A model generated the notes under the pieces. The model had not been told where the DNA came from. It did not search any database and worked only from the letters and a program-made list of their open reading frames with translations. Shown here in pieces: positions 24,846-39,200 of a stretch of 64,000 bases of DNA (positions within the stretch are counted from its first letter, which is position 1; every line of letters begins with the position of its first letter). The stretch spans positions 26,959,166-27,023,165 of the forward strand of contig NC_019867.2 of assembly GCF_002234675.1 (NCBI RefSeq). Reading direction: 5' to 3'. A program made the position numbers and the translations under genes. Origin of the DNA: Oryzias latipes. Taxonomy: Eukaryota > Chordata > Actinopteri > Beloniformes > Adrianichthyidae.

Positions 24846-27207
24846 TCAATTTAGCCAGTCCACGTCCTCCTCATCATCATCTCCAAACAAGGGAGCAGGG
24901 GGGGGGCGTCCTTTCAGGCTCTGAACAAATACGAGAAGACAATGAATGAACAGTGAGAGCGCTTCCTGCTGACACAAAGGAATCCTTCCTCACCATTTCC
25001 TCCTCCTCTTCCTCCTCTTCAGCAGGGGGGGTGGCAGAAGAGATGCCTGGAGAAAGAACCTGATCTCCATCTTGTTCATGGATCCCCCCAGCAACACTAG
25101 GAGAACATTGAAGCATGAGGACATTCAGGGGGGAAAGTACAGACAGTACAGACTCTCACAAGTATAACTCTTAACATAATTCTTGTGTTGTTGCATGCGG
25201 GGAAATGGAGACGAGATATTCCAAAAGTATTTGGAAAGTGAAGCCAAGTGCTTTACTTTTTTAGATTTTATTAACTCTGGATCTGACAAACTTTATAGAA
25301 TAATACATCGATTCATAGATTAATGGACAGAAACTAAAAAAAGTCAAAATAAAGTGAACACCATCTAATATTTTTGTTGCAAATCAACTGCTTTGAAATA
25401 ACCATTATGATCATCTAGCTCCAAAAACTACATGCTGTCAATAAAATGACGTCTTATTCTGAAATAAATGTAAGAATTTTTGACGTTTCTTTGTCTAAAC
25501 AGTCACTCTAAACTGCTCATTTAATTCCTCGCGGCTTATTTTACTAGATTGCAAATTCACACTTGATTTGTTCCATCTTAAAGAAAATAGAATTAGACCA
25601 TAATTTCACTTTAGCCCTTGTGCTATCTTGGATGACCCCACCCTTACATTGACGTGTTCTCCCTACCATGACAAAGGTGGATAAAGGTGGAAAGATTTCA
25701 TGTAATCCATGGACACCAGTGAAGATCACAAATCATTGAAGAAAAAAGGTTCAGAGCACTGTCTAGTGGGTCTAGATGACCCAACTCCCAACTTTAAAGT
25801 GCCCAGGATAGCACAAGGGTTAGTTCCCAAACGTTCCACTGTCTTCTTTTCAGTGACCAGCAGGGGTCCTCAGTGTTCAGGTGAGAAAGAAAGGACACGT
25901 TTTCAACACATTTGGTCCTTACAGGTCTTCATCCTGCCATCACTCTTTGGAAAACAACATCAATTTAAACTAGAACTAGAATCAAATACAATTAAATGTA
26001 TAATGTCTGAGCATTTGTTGTCCTAATTGTGTAGTTCTCTAACCATTTCTGTAGTGTTTTGCTGGAAAAACTGGTTTATTATGAGTATTAAAAAGAAAAA
26101 GTAAGATTTTTGGTCTGTATTTTGAAATACTCCCTTCTAGAAAACATTGTAGAAGACATAACAGCTGTTGCAATAGTATATGATGATGGCGTACTGATGA
26201 TAAATACTGAACAAAACCTCCGGAAATTCCGGTTTTCAGGATCCCTGTTTTAAACACATCAAAGTGTTGACATGCTGAAATGTCATATTTTAATCTTCCC
26301 CACCAATGTTTACCAAACCTTTAATTGAATTTCCTTTTTTTGTTAACCTATAAGCCGTTTGGCTTTCTTAGACCTTAATGCAGCATTTAATATCTGCTTA
26401 AGTTTTAGTTTATTTAAATTGATTGAGGTCTTCTTTTTGACGTTATGTTTGCCAAATTATTTAGTTTTGACCTCATTTGGAGTTTCTGGTCAGTGCTGCA
26501 GCTACCCTTTCATTCTTTTTAAATACAACATATTGTCTTTTATCGGTTCATCTTCTGGATTAAATGGGAATTCCTCCCTACCCCGTGGTTGGGTGTTGGG
26601 GGTCCGCTGTCAGGACTTACCCAGTGTGGTCTGTGGAGCTGTTCTGGAGAGCAGCTGGGGGTGGAGGTGGGTTGACTGGAGGCTCCAAAGTTTTCCGAGA
26701 AGCACTCATTTCTCCTCCATTTTCTGCTTCGGCTTCAACTCCAACTAAAGAGTTGTTTTCCTGCCCGTCAGCCTGTGGATCCCCTGCAGGAACCTCTTCA
26801 GGAGCCTCGTGTGGATCCACCGGTTCCGTCTTGTCTGGAGTCATTCTGAAGGAGTCAGCAGTAGGGTGCTGCTCCAGCTCCTCGTTGGACTTTGCTGCCA
26901 GCTCTGGTTCGGCTGCTTTGACCTTAGTGCTTGCATGAGAGTCAGGTGAAACCTCCGTCTGGTTCTGTATGTTGATCTTCTCTGGAGCGGCAGCTTCCTG
27001 AATTCTATCCGACTCACTGATTTTGCTAGACTTTAGATCAGCTCCACTCACTGTTTCTTTCTCTTTCTCCTCTCCTCGTCTGTTTGCAGACACATTTTTG
27101 GGATTTTTTTGCCCGAGTTGCACATCTTCACTTTCTTCTTCATCCACTTCCTCTTTTTGGTGACTGGATTTGAGATTTGTGCCCCCGAGCAGCTGCAGAG
27201 TTACATT
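24846..27207 (-). CDS. fkbp15: fkbp15 exons 27-29: acidic C-terminal tail
   Basis: Residues 912-1165. The large exon 27 (587 nt) begins NVTLQLLGG and is rich in Glu, Lys, Ser and Pro, and is probably disordered. Exon 28 ends in a run of eight Glu plus Met at a strong donor (ATG|GTGAGG). Exon 29 encodes [19 protein letters not shown] followed by VDWLN and the stop, matching the end of mammalian FKBP15. The nine-C run in exon 29 keeps the frame. Confidence 0.92.
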
Positions 27208-30200
27208 CTGTAGACACGAAAACAAATCAGTATTGAGCAGTGAAGTCAAAGCATATTTAACTGATCCGATGTGTCATATAATGTTTTTATTTAGAAAACC
27301 CCTCTATCTATTAGGAGTACCAGTAACTGTAATACCATCATTTACATGTATATTTTAATAAAAACATATATGGATTTGTGTGTTTTAATGTGAGGACTTC
27401 TTTGTTTTAGTTTTTACAAATTTCCAATCAATTTATGACTATTTACCAAATTAGGTTTTATCCATCCATCCATCCATCCATCCATGCATACATCCATCTA
27501 TCCATGCATCCATCTATCCATCTATCCATGCATCCAGGCATCCATGCATCCATCCATCCATCCATCCATCCATCCATCCATCCATCCATCCATCCATCCA
27601 TCCATCCATCCATGCATCCATGCATCCATGCATCCAGGCATCCATGCATCCATCCATCCATCCATCCAGGCATCCATGCATCCATCCATCCATCCATCCA
27701 GGCATCCATGCATCCATCCATCCATCCATCCATCCATCCATCCATCCATCCATCCATCCATCCATCCATGCATCCATGCATCCATCCATCCATGCATGCA
27801 TCTATCCATGCATCCAGGCATCCAGGCATCCATGCATCCATCCATCCATGCATCCAGGCATCCATGCATCCATCCATCCATCCATCCAGGCATCCATGCA
27901 TCCAGGCATCCATGCATCCATCCATCCATCCATCCATCCATGCATCCAGGCATCCATGCATCCATGCATCCATCCATCCATGCATGCATGCATCCATCCA
28001 TCCATCCATGCATCCATCCATCCATGCATGCATCTATCCATGCATCCATCCATCCATCCATCCATCCATCCATCCATCCATCCATCCATGCATCCAGGCA
28101 TCCATGCATCCATCCATCCATGCATCCATCCATCCATCCATCCAGGCATCCATGCATCCAGGCATCCATGCATCCATCCATCCATGCATCCATCCATCCA
28201 TCCATGCATCCATCCATCCATCCATGCATCCATCCATCCATCCATCCATGCATGCATCTATCCATGTATCTATCCATGCATCCAGGCATCCATGCATCCA
28301 TCCATCCATGCATCCATCCATCCATCCATGCATCCATCCATCCATCCATGCATCCATCCATCCATCCATGCATGCATGCATCCATCCATCCATCCATGCA
28401 TCCATCCATCCATGCATGCATCTATCCATGCATCCATGCATCCATCCATCCATCCATCCATCCATCCATCCATCCATCCATCCATGCATCCAGGCATCCA
28501 TGCATCCATCCATCCATGCATCCATCCATCCATCCATCCAGGCATCCATGCATCCAGGCATCCATGCATCCATCCATCCATGCATCCATCCATCCATCCA
28601 TGCATCCATCCAGGCATCCATGCATCCATCCATGCATCCATCCATCCATGCATCCATCCATGTATCTATCCATGCATCCATGCATCCATCCATCCATCCA
28701 TCCATCCATCCATGCATCCAGGCATCCATGCATCCATCCATCCATGCATCCATCCATCCATCCATCCATGCATCCATCCATCCATGCATGCATCTATCCA
28801 TGCATCCAGGCATCCATGCATCCATGCATCCATCCATCCATGCATCCAGGCATCCATGCATCCATCCATCCATGCATCCATCCATCCATGCATCCATCCA
28901 TCCATCCATCCATCCATGCATCCAGGCATCCATGCATCCATCCATCCATCCATGCATGCATCTATCCATGCATCCAGGCATCCATGCATCCATCCATCCA
29001 TGCATGCATGCATCCAAATATTTTTGTGTTGATTCATTTGAACATAAAAAGGCAAGAGTGAGCAAATAACCAAAACAAAGTTATGTTGACATTTTTGTGT
29101 GATGTTTTGTAAAGTCTACGAAGCTTTTTAGCTCAATATTTATGTATTTTTCATGCACAATAAAACAAATATAAATACAATATAAATACAGGGATTTGAC
29201 TTGTTTCCAAAGTGTTCATGGGTTCCACTAAAAGGCAAAAGCGGATCATGTTGTGGTCAGTTTTTACCTTAATGGTGGTAACTATAATTCCCAGCACAAC
29301 CTGGCCACTGTAGGATTCGTGGAGGTCAAACTCTGCCCTCAGGGAATGAAATACTCCATTCATGACACGCTTCACCTGCAGGAACACAACCAGCCTGATG
29401 AAACAGTTCAAGTTGCATCGAGTTTCCATGGTGGTGGTGTCTAGCCTGAGGTCGGTAGATAATATGCAGAGGGATGGGTCACCCCTGCTATTTTTTGTCC
29501 TTTGTATTCATTTTTGTATGAAGCCTTCTTGCATCTTTTCACAAGAACCATTTTTAGTTCATTTCATCCCAGTATGAGACACAGAAACAAATGCCATTAG
29601 ATTGGATTTTGGGTCACTTGTGCTGCTTTTCTGGGTGTTATTTGTGCGACGTGTCACCAAAAACCTGTTTTTTAATGGTGACAGAACAAGGAGAAGCATT
29701 TATCTTGAACAGTAATGCATCGGCATGCAGGCTACATAACAGGATGCTGCCCTCAGCATCACCTGTCAATCAGGATTGCCAGAATAAGACAAATGTTTAA
29801 ATGAAAACATGAAAGTCTAAGAGACAAAAATGATACAATAATAAGGCATCTAAAAAGCTCATCCTGGCTAGTAGGAGTATAAGAAGATGAATGATTATGA
29901 GAGTTTTACTTGAGTGTTTGCCTCATGCAGCCTGTCATGTCAGGTTCCTGTCAAAGGCCTCACCTCTGCTGTAGAGTCGGCTGAGCTCCTCTGTTCAACA
30001 AGCCGCCTCTCAAGTTCAGCCACTCGTCTCTCCAGCCGCTCTTTGACGGCCACTTCCTGTTGCTGCAGGGCTGCGCACTTCAAGGAAAAGTTGGAGAAAC
30101 ACATTCACACTTTTTAAGTTGACTGTTCCGACATAAACAAAATATTAAGTCGAGTGGCTTCAGAACAGGCTTTTTGTAAAAACGTCAACGTCTCCCCTAC

Positions 30201-33200
30201 AGAATTTTTCCACCTGCATCCTTTCAGGTGATTCCAAATGAGCAGCAGGGGAGGCTGGGATTGGTGGAAACACATCATGGGGCGGGATCACGAATGCCCA
30301 GGGCAGCTGCCCAGGGCATCATACAGGTTAGGATTGACAGGATACTTTTTCTTCCTTTACTTTTAAATGTTTTTAGTATTTGAAATAAATGCAATTTGTA
30401 ATTTGCATGATTGCAGGAATAATATTCTGACCCTTTCCCCCCCTTCTTATACAGTTTAAAGGTTTTTTCCTATAAATCAGATTGTCAGGCCAAACCTGCA
30501 TGAGCCTCTAGACTGCCATAAAACATGCTTGAGTTAGTTTGTTTATGTTGTGCTGAGTAATATTTACCGGGATGGAATAACGAAAGATGAAAAAGAAGCC
30601 ATTTGCGCCTGTTAATAGAAACATACTGACAGAATTGGGCTCAGGTGCTCCATCTTACTTTTTCCCTGATGACCTGCAGTTCTTTGTTATGGCAGCTCTG
30701 CTGCAGTAATGTCTGTTCCTCTGGATCTTTCCGCTGTTTGAGGACCAAACACTGTGGATGGATATGAAAAATAACATCTTATTATGCATTTACATTTCTA
30801 TTAGGCAACTTTGACCAAAAGGACAATACTGAGCAGCAAAAGTGTTCCTCTAAACAATGTTCAGTGGAAACGTGGACATCATTTTGTCACTTTCAAGACC
30901 CACTCTCTGTTTTTTGTGTTTTAACATGTTCTTGTGCCTTTTTTTTTTTGATGACGGGGGAAAGAAATGAAGAAAATTAAGTTGCGAGTCAGAAACGGAC
31001 ACAAAAACGCAATTGGAAAAAGTATTGGTGAGGTAGAAAATACGCTGGGCGGGCAAAAAGCTCCCTGCTCCTCTCCATTCTGATGCATCCACTTGCAGAC
31101 AAATTAGATCAAGGTCTGTCTTCGTTTTTCTCCTCTGAGCTGGTATCTGGATCTAAACTCCAATATTGCGAATTTGAAATGTAGTTGTAATAAGTCACCA
31201 CACTTACACAGAAGAAGAAGTGGATTCACTTTATGCGAGTTTGAAGGCTTTATATCAAGGCGAGTTTTCTCACCTGTTCCTGTAATTTCTTGAACTCATC
31301 CCCCAGCGCGTCCTTCTCGTCCCTCAACTCTGCCAGTTCCATCTGATGCAGTGCTTTTGCTGAAGCCAACATCTGTTCGTACTTCCGCTTCCACTTGTCC
31401 TCCAGCTCCTGCAGCTAACAAAGATCCAACAGGAGGGAGACCGTCAGTGGAATAGGTAAGTCTAATCCTACAAAAAAGGTTTTCAAATTGTTTGGAAGCA
31501 TCACAACAGTCCACTAAACAATTTTTAGAATCATAGATCTTGCAGGATCTCCGTTTTGGTCCCGGAGCTGCTAAAAAATACCAACTATTTGATCAAATGA
31601 GTCACCATGACAACAGGAAAACTCTTTAAAGATCAGCCAGGTGGATAAAAAGTCAAATTAACACCAGAATCAGGACTCAAACCCTCATGGATTCATAAGG
31701 GGACACAGTCAATATCAAGTCACACCAAAAAAAGCGACATGGAGAAATTTACAAAATGTGTTTAAATTAACATAAAAGAAACCAAATGATGGAACAAAAA
31801 TGATGTGCACTTACATATTCACCACATCAGCATTTCTTTGTATAGATTTCTGACAAGGACTGAAGATGGTAATAATAGGTACTGTATAGATTGATGCATT
31901 TTGGGAAATAAAGTTTTAATTTCAAGTTTCTATTCAACAAAGACACTTCATCTGACTGATTATGGTAAATAGTAATATATGGCTTTACTATCTTCTTAGA
32001 AGGCTTTACAGCCACAGTCCTATTCACACATTGATGGCGGCTCTGCTGCCAAACTCTAAGGACAACCACCAGGAGCAATGAGGGGTTGCCCCAAAGACAA
32101 TTCGCCGCATTGGCAGGCAGGAGCTAAACCTTCTGTTCGGAGGTCGACCACTCTACCTCTGCACCACGGCCGCCCCATACGATTACATTTTATCCATTAA
32201 CGTTGCTATTGTCAAAAAAAACTCAACAACGTTTCTTCCAGCTTAAAAAAAGACGATGGCGTTTGCCTGGAGAGAAAAGGAAAGCAAATCCTCTAATCTA
32301 GTCTAACCAGGAGAAGACGAGCTGCAGTGGCTCAGGCAGTTGAGCAGGTCGGCCAATGATCGAAGGGTTAGCGGTTCACATCCCGCTCCCTCCAGTCATT
32401 TGGATACAATAAGTACAGTGTCTCCAGTGTTGCTCCACTAGTGTGTGTGAATGTGTATGAATGTCCTGGTGATGGTCATGAATGTCCCGTAGCTGCGTAG
32501 CGGCAGCCACGCCCCTGTCAGTCTGCCCCAGGGCAGCTATGGCTTTATCAGTAGCTTAGCATCACCAAGTATGAATAATGGACCCATTGTAAGCTGATCT
32601 CCCCATTATTATTATGAGGTGAGACAGCAATGCAGGACGAACAGATCTTTTTAAAGTAATTTGTTTTGTTTTTTTCTACAGTTCCAACTCAGTAAAAATC
32701 AGTTTAATTTTCACAGAAGAAGGTGTGAGAAGGATTAAGACCATAGTTGCAATCACAAAGTCAATCTTCACCAAAAACGGTTTTATCTGTTAGAACATTT
32801 CTGGACCAATCCTGTTAAAGTTTACAAAAACTTTGATCAAAGAGAAGTTCTGCCTCCTCCATGTTTAACCAACACTAATTTGTACACCGGAACCAGAAAA
32901 CAGCAATAATGCAATTCTCATGCATTATTTATCACTAATATCTTGGCTAGAATGGGAATGTGGCAGCATCTCCAACAACCTGTTGATTGTTGTCGTTGCT
33001 GTCCCGAGCTTCGTGAAGCTGAGCTCGAAGGTTGTCCAGTTCCTTCTGGCTGCTACGCCGGATCGCCTCCACTTCCTGTTCCCAACGCTGGCGCTCTGCC
33101 TCCAGTTTCTTCTCCTTTTCTGAAAGTGCCTGCACATGTGAAGAACCAAGACTCTGTAAACACTAAAACATTACTACAACCTTTTTTGTTTTACATAATC

Positions 33201-36200
33201 CATGTGATTCCCCCCTCTAGTGAGGGAAAGGTGAGCCGGAACCGTTCTTACCTGTTCTACGGTTCCTTTAGCAGACTTCAGATCCACCAGTTCTTTCTCC
33301 ATGTCGTTGACTTTGAGCTCCATCTCTTTGCACTTTTGCTTCTCTAAGCGATACTGAGTTTTGGTTTTCTCTGCAAACTCCTTGAGCTCTAAAAGTCATT
33401 CACACAAAAGTGTTAGAACAGCATAACCACATATACCTTTAGAATGACCCTTCCAACTGCTTAAGGATTTGCCAATTTAGGGTAACACTTATGTGTCATG
33501 CATGGTAAATTTACCAGGAAATGTTCCAGATTTAATTTGAATTTTTATAAAAGAGTGACATAAACCAAGACTGCATTTATTATATGCTTCATCCTTAAAA
33601 AAAGATACAGCAATCCTAAACTAACACTAAATACATTAACAGGTCTATAAACGAACCTTCCAGTTGTGTTTCCTGAGCAACAAGCAGCTGGCGGCTGTTC
33701 TCCCCCTCTTGCAGGGCCGAGTTTAATTTACTTTCCAGTTCTGCAGCCTTCTGCTGATGCGCTGAAGCTTCAAGCTGCATCTGAGACACCTTTGCCATGG
33801 AGGAAGCCAACTCCTCTGTCAAACGGCCCTAAAGCAACATGGGGGGGGGAGAAGAAGGAGATGCAATCCAGGTGGTCTGACATAAAAATCCATCTGACAC
33901 GGAACAAATGAAGTAAAAAAAAACAACGATGAGTTTCTACTGGTGGGAGAAGCATGCTCCTGTGGAAGTTAAATTGAAATGGTTAACTGGTGGTGGTTGA
34001 GTGGGAAAAGAAAATAAGAAAAGACGTCAGGACAATGTAAAAGGATTATCTAGTGACGGTAATGAAATTGATAGAGAATGATAGTAGTTCCTAAATAACA
34101 AGAAACTGCACTTTGCATCAAATAAAAGGTTGCACTTTTCCGTGATCTAAACCTTTATTTTGTTAAAGTCCCTCTCTGATATCCACCATCGTTTGAGTCA
34201 TGGGGCAGCGGTCTCAGTGAGAAAGGCCAGACCTCCATTTCCATGACCACCTCCAGCTCTTTAGGGAGGATATGCAAGCCCATAATTTCGCCAATATGTC
34301 TTGCCAAAACGCTTCATCCCAGTTGGAAATCATGAAATGCCTCCCTAGGAAAGCGGAAGGTGGCATTCTTTCCAGAACTCCAAACAAGCTCACCTGGATC
34401 TTGTCAACGTGCCAAGATGTCCTGATGCGCTTTGCACTTCCTGTCTAAGTGAAAAGCAGTCACCCTGCCAAGTAAATGTACATCCACAGCCAGCTGATCC
34501 TGATGTTAGGGTTCATACCCCCCATGACTCACGGCCAAGTCTTATGTAAAGGTCCCTTGAAGACCCTTGTCTTCTGCCTCATCTTTGGTTTTTCTCACAG
34601 TGGACTGTTATAAAGTCTACAAAAAGAGACATGTTTGTAAATCTCACACTCCGTGAGAATCCATATAACGACCAGGAGGTGACCAGTTGACAGCTCATTT
34701 CAAACATCATTTCATAAAATCCAATGACCCGGCTACAAGGTGGACCTCTCAGGATGAGCTGATGGCAGATGTATTCATGGACATTCTCCTGATTAAACAC
34801 GATGTTTAGAATTAAAAACTCCAATAACAGAGGAGCATTTGGGTTTGGCTCAGAAAGGACTCTGCTCACTCCGCTCCGGCTTTCGCCGTCATCGCCCACG
34901 TCAGCACTGATCTCCCCAGCTAAACAATAAGAAAACAATTCTCCAGCGACACAACCTCCTGCTCCCCCTCCACCAATTCCAAGAAAACTGGAGGCTCCAA
35001 ACTGAGATTAGCCACAAGTGAGTCACATGACTCAGTTTGCTGTGGTCACATGACTGCTTCTGCTGGCAGTCTCCCCCCCTGGGCAACTCCAGATATATCA
35101 ATGAAAGTCTAATCTCTCTAGAGGAGACAGGTTCCAGAGCACAAGCACAGTGGAGATCAGATCAACTGGATCCAGCTGGTTCCTCTCAGCTCAGAGCTCC
35201 TTCTTCTTTAAACAGGTGATGCTCCATGGCCCATCAGACAGATTTGGTAGCTGAAGATCAGAACACAAAAGCCTGGTTGCCTTTAACCCCTATCCAATCC
35301 TAAAACCACAGTGGGATCACCAAAACCCCAACCTCCGAGGACACCCAAACTCTTAATCCCGACCAGTAAAAGCTCATTCCCTGTTCATTATGGCTCTATG
35401 CTGACATAACTACTGGTCAACGGTCTGGTGGCAGTTCCTGGAGTAAACATCCTCACCTGGGATGAGCTACAGTCCAGTGGAAGTGCATGCTGAGAAGAGA
35501 CACCAGTAAAGGCTTAATTTTTGCTTCATTTTCAGTAGAAATGACAGTAAAAACATAGACAGCAAAGAGTAGATTCAGTCAAATAATAAAACTATTGTTA
35601 AATAATCCAGAACAGCTGTAATTCATAGGAAATTTGCGAGTAAAGATCATACTTCCAAATACGCTTTATTCACAATAGACAATTTTTTTTTTTACAATTT
35701 TTACAAAATTATCTTGATGGAAAAGCAATCTTATAAAGAACATTCATTCATTCATCTTCTTGTGTTTATTCCTTTTCAGGTCATAGGGTTGCTGGAGCCT
35801 ATCCTGGCCACTTGTGGGCGAAGGCAGGGGACATCCTGGACAGGTCGCCAGTCCGTCGCAGGGTAGAGTGTCCACAATCACATACCCATCCACACACACA
35901 TTCACACCTAGGGACAATTTAGATTAAACCAATTAACCTTTAAAGCATGTTTTTGGACGGTGGGAGGGAGCCGGAGTCCCCCGAGAAAACCCAAAATACC
36001 TGCTATACATGTCTTTGAATATTTTGGCCCTTTCTGCCCATGTACTAATATAACTTTTTGAACACAGTGGCTCATTATAAAAGGAGAAAGGGATTAAAAA
36101 TGGACATTACTTTGTCCTGCTCAGCCTGCAGAAGTTGCGTCTGGTTGTGTTGGCTGGATGACCTGAGAGAATCATTCCTCTGTTCCATCAGCTGATGACT

Positions 36201-39200
36201 CTGCTCCAGGCACCTACCAAACAACAAACCATCACCACATGGTGTTAAAGCGTTAAGAGCCAATTCATTTACAAGTACTTAAGTCAAGACCATATAGTAT
36301 GTATAAAGAGACTCCGACTTAATATTGTCAAGGTTTTTGGTCTTGAAGTTGAGTCTTGGCATCAGTCTGAGTGGTTCAAGCCCAACATTAATCCTTCAGG
36401 TAGGTTACCAACATTCCTAAAACGAGTCTTATTAAGGGGAATAAAGAAGAGCTCAGAGCTGAACATTTAAAAATCTAAACTGACTTTAGACAAGAGGATG
36501 CACCAGCAAATGAGAAACGACACCTCAGGGCCAGTTTTTTTTATATTTAAAGGACTGATTTGAAGACCAAAATGTACACATTTCTGACAGAGAGGACAAA
36601 CAATTTGAAGGAGGGGTCAGAGAAGCAATGAGAATGAGAATTACCAATCCATCAACAGAGGGAGGCCTTATGACACAATTTGTCTCCCGTCTAACATGCT
36701 GCCCTTCAATCCTATGATGGGCCAGAGGGGATTACAGGAAGAGGAATGTGGATCCCCACATTCCTGCAACCGGATAGAGGATTTATGTGGGGCTTGAACC
36801 CAGGACCACTCATACTTATGAAGCTACTTGGATGAGTGGCCATTTAAAGAAAGTCAAGTTGCCATGACTCAACTTCAAGATGTTAACACAGGAACCTTCA
36901 TAAACATATTTTTCACTATACATTGTGGCACTGCTTAAAAAAAATCCAGTGGATGCTATAAGCTGCAGACTCAGACACAGTAAGCTCTCTGTCCAATCAA
37001 GTTACCTAAATGATGAAATCCTTCAGTGGAAATTTTTTTGACATATTCGAGTTTTCATTTATACTTTTTATACTTGTTTTCCTTTGAATTTGACTGGTTT
37101 AAATTCCAGCAGTGCATTTCCTCTTTTTCACACACTTTTTTTATTTTCGATAAAGAACAAAAACAGTCAAACCCACCTTTGATTTTGGTTGATGAGATCG
37201 CTGATTTTATTGTTTTGCTCTTCAATGCGACAATTTTTCTCAAAGACTTCCTTTTTTAGACATTCGTTTTCCTAAAACCAGAAGAGTTTCAGCAGAAAGA
37301 TCTTGTCACGTGCTGTGGATTGTAGTCATTAAAAAAAAAAAAAAAAATCACAGAGTAACAGTTTTGAGAGGTCACTTCCCTCGCTTCCCTGAGTCAACTG
37401 GATTAACAAAGATTATACCCAACAATCCTTTATAGCTATGTTCACACCACCTTTGGTAACGTGCGATTAAGCGGCCACTTTCAACAAAATGTCTATGTAA
37501 ACGTGAGTCACCGCGCTTTCGAGATTTCATGTTCAAGACTCTGACATTCAAACGTAGCTACATAATTTTTTATAACCGTTTTCAGCTCTACGTACAAAAC
37601 ACGAGGCCTTTGAACGCGCTTTGAAAGTTAAGCCAGGTTGAACTTTGACCAATCAGGGACTCTGATTTAGTATTAATGTATGGATGGCATCATTTTTCAT
37701 TCACCAAAATGCCAACCATTTGAAAAAGTCATGTTATATCGAAATAGAGGTGTGAAAGAAAAAGACTGGAGGACCTTTCACCAGGTTTGCACCACTTTGA
37801 CATGTCGCACCAAGCCTCTTCTAACTGTAGGTGGCACACATGCCCAGAAGCCCCTCCCTGCTTGTCCAGTGTGGAAACCATTGGTTACACACTCATTCAA
37901 GAATGTGTGTCACATGCCCGGTGTGAACATAGCTTGAGGTGGGATTGCAGCACAGAACACTTCCTAATGGTCAATTATTACTATTGTCAATGGGTTGAGA
38001 AGCCAGATTGTACTCTAATTATAAAGTTCTCAGGTACCAAATATTTCTATTTCTAGGCTGAGTTGACTGCTATCAGGAAAAAGTAGCTATTGCTTCCAAA
38101 AGGATCTAGAGCAGTGTTTTTCAACCTTTTTTAAGCAACGGCACACTTTAACCTTGACAAAAATCCCGCATCAAATCAGCATTCAAAAAAAAAAAAAAAA
38201 AAAAGGAGAAACTCATAGTCTGTATTGTCCTCAGCAATCTCACGTGCATTTTTGTGATTATTGTGGCAGAAAAAACTGGAAGTTGCAGCTGTTTTTTCTA
38301 AAACATGTAATAAAAGTTAAGTTAGAAGATTTAAAAACTGTTTGATGCGTGTTCATTGTGGTTTCAAGACGTTTAACAGAGAAGATTCATTGTGCGCTGA
38401 GACACTGTCACTTTAACCCAATGCATCATGGGAGATGTAGAGCACACAGCCGCCGAACGCAGATAAACTCGCTTCTCTGAGCTTCATTGTTTTGTTCACT
38501 TGTTCCACGGTCTGACACCGGATTCTGTGGAAAGCTACAATGCTAAAGACGAGCTTTAGCTGGTATTTTTGTTAGAACTGAGCAACTTTATGAGCAGAAT
38601 CGGAACAAGGAAGTGAAGACTTTAACCACTTCTGATTGGTCAGACTGATGACGTGTGATTAAGCCTCCAAGAATGATTGGTGGAGACAGTTAAAGGGGCG
38701 GAACATTTCCGAAAACGTCTGAAGCTACGGCTAAATCGCAGTCCTGTCATTCTTATCAAAATGTCTTTAATAGAATCAAATAAACACAAAGAAAAAGTAT
38801 TTTACGATCTTTCATATTCCTAACTACTCTGCGTTTTATCAGGGCCTGTTTGGATGAACACAGAGCTGATATCCTGGAGATGAGACATTTTTTTAGATCA
38901 GTTAATGAGGGCAATTTCCCACGGCACACTTGACCATCTCCCGCGGCACACTAGTAGACTTCCCACTAAAATACCTGGACGACTCGTTGAATACTATTGA
39001 CAATCATGGCGGTTTCCATCGTCATAGATGCATTAGAGAAATGACTTCCTTGCCTGTGAAGATCATCAATCTGTGAAAGGGATTAGAATATTCATTAGAT
39101 GTGCCGTTTTCTCTAAAGGTAAGCGATGAAACGATTTTTGTACCTTTGAGGCCAGTTGCTCCACTTTATCGGCTACTTTTCCAACAGCTAACCGAACTTC

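Noticed and set aside
26359-26938. Plus-strand open frames of 124-129 codons.
   Set aside because: They overlap fkbp15 exon 27 on the opposite strand and have no similarity or start context.
27435-29073. Several open frames of up to 544 codons on both strands (Ile-His-Pro-Ser or Met-Asp-Gly-Trp repeats).
   Set aside because: They are a by-product of a 4-bp repeat tract that has no stop codons in any frame. The region is an intron of fkbp15.
35037-35219. A 60-codon frame as a possible extra fkbp15 exon in intron 19.
   Set aside because: It is on the wrong strand, and exons 19 and 20 already join in frame and match the family.
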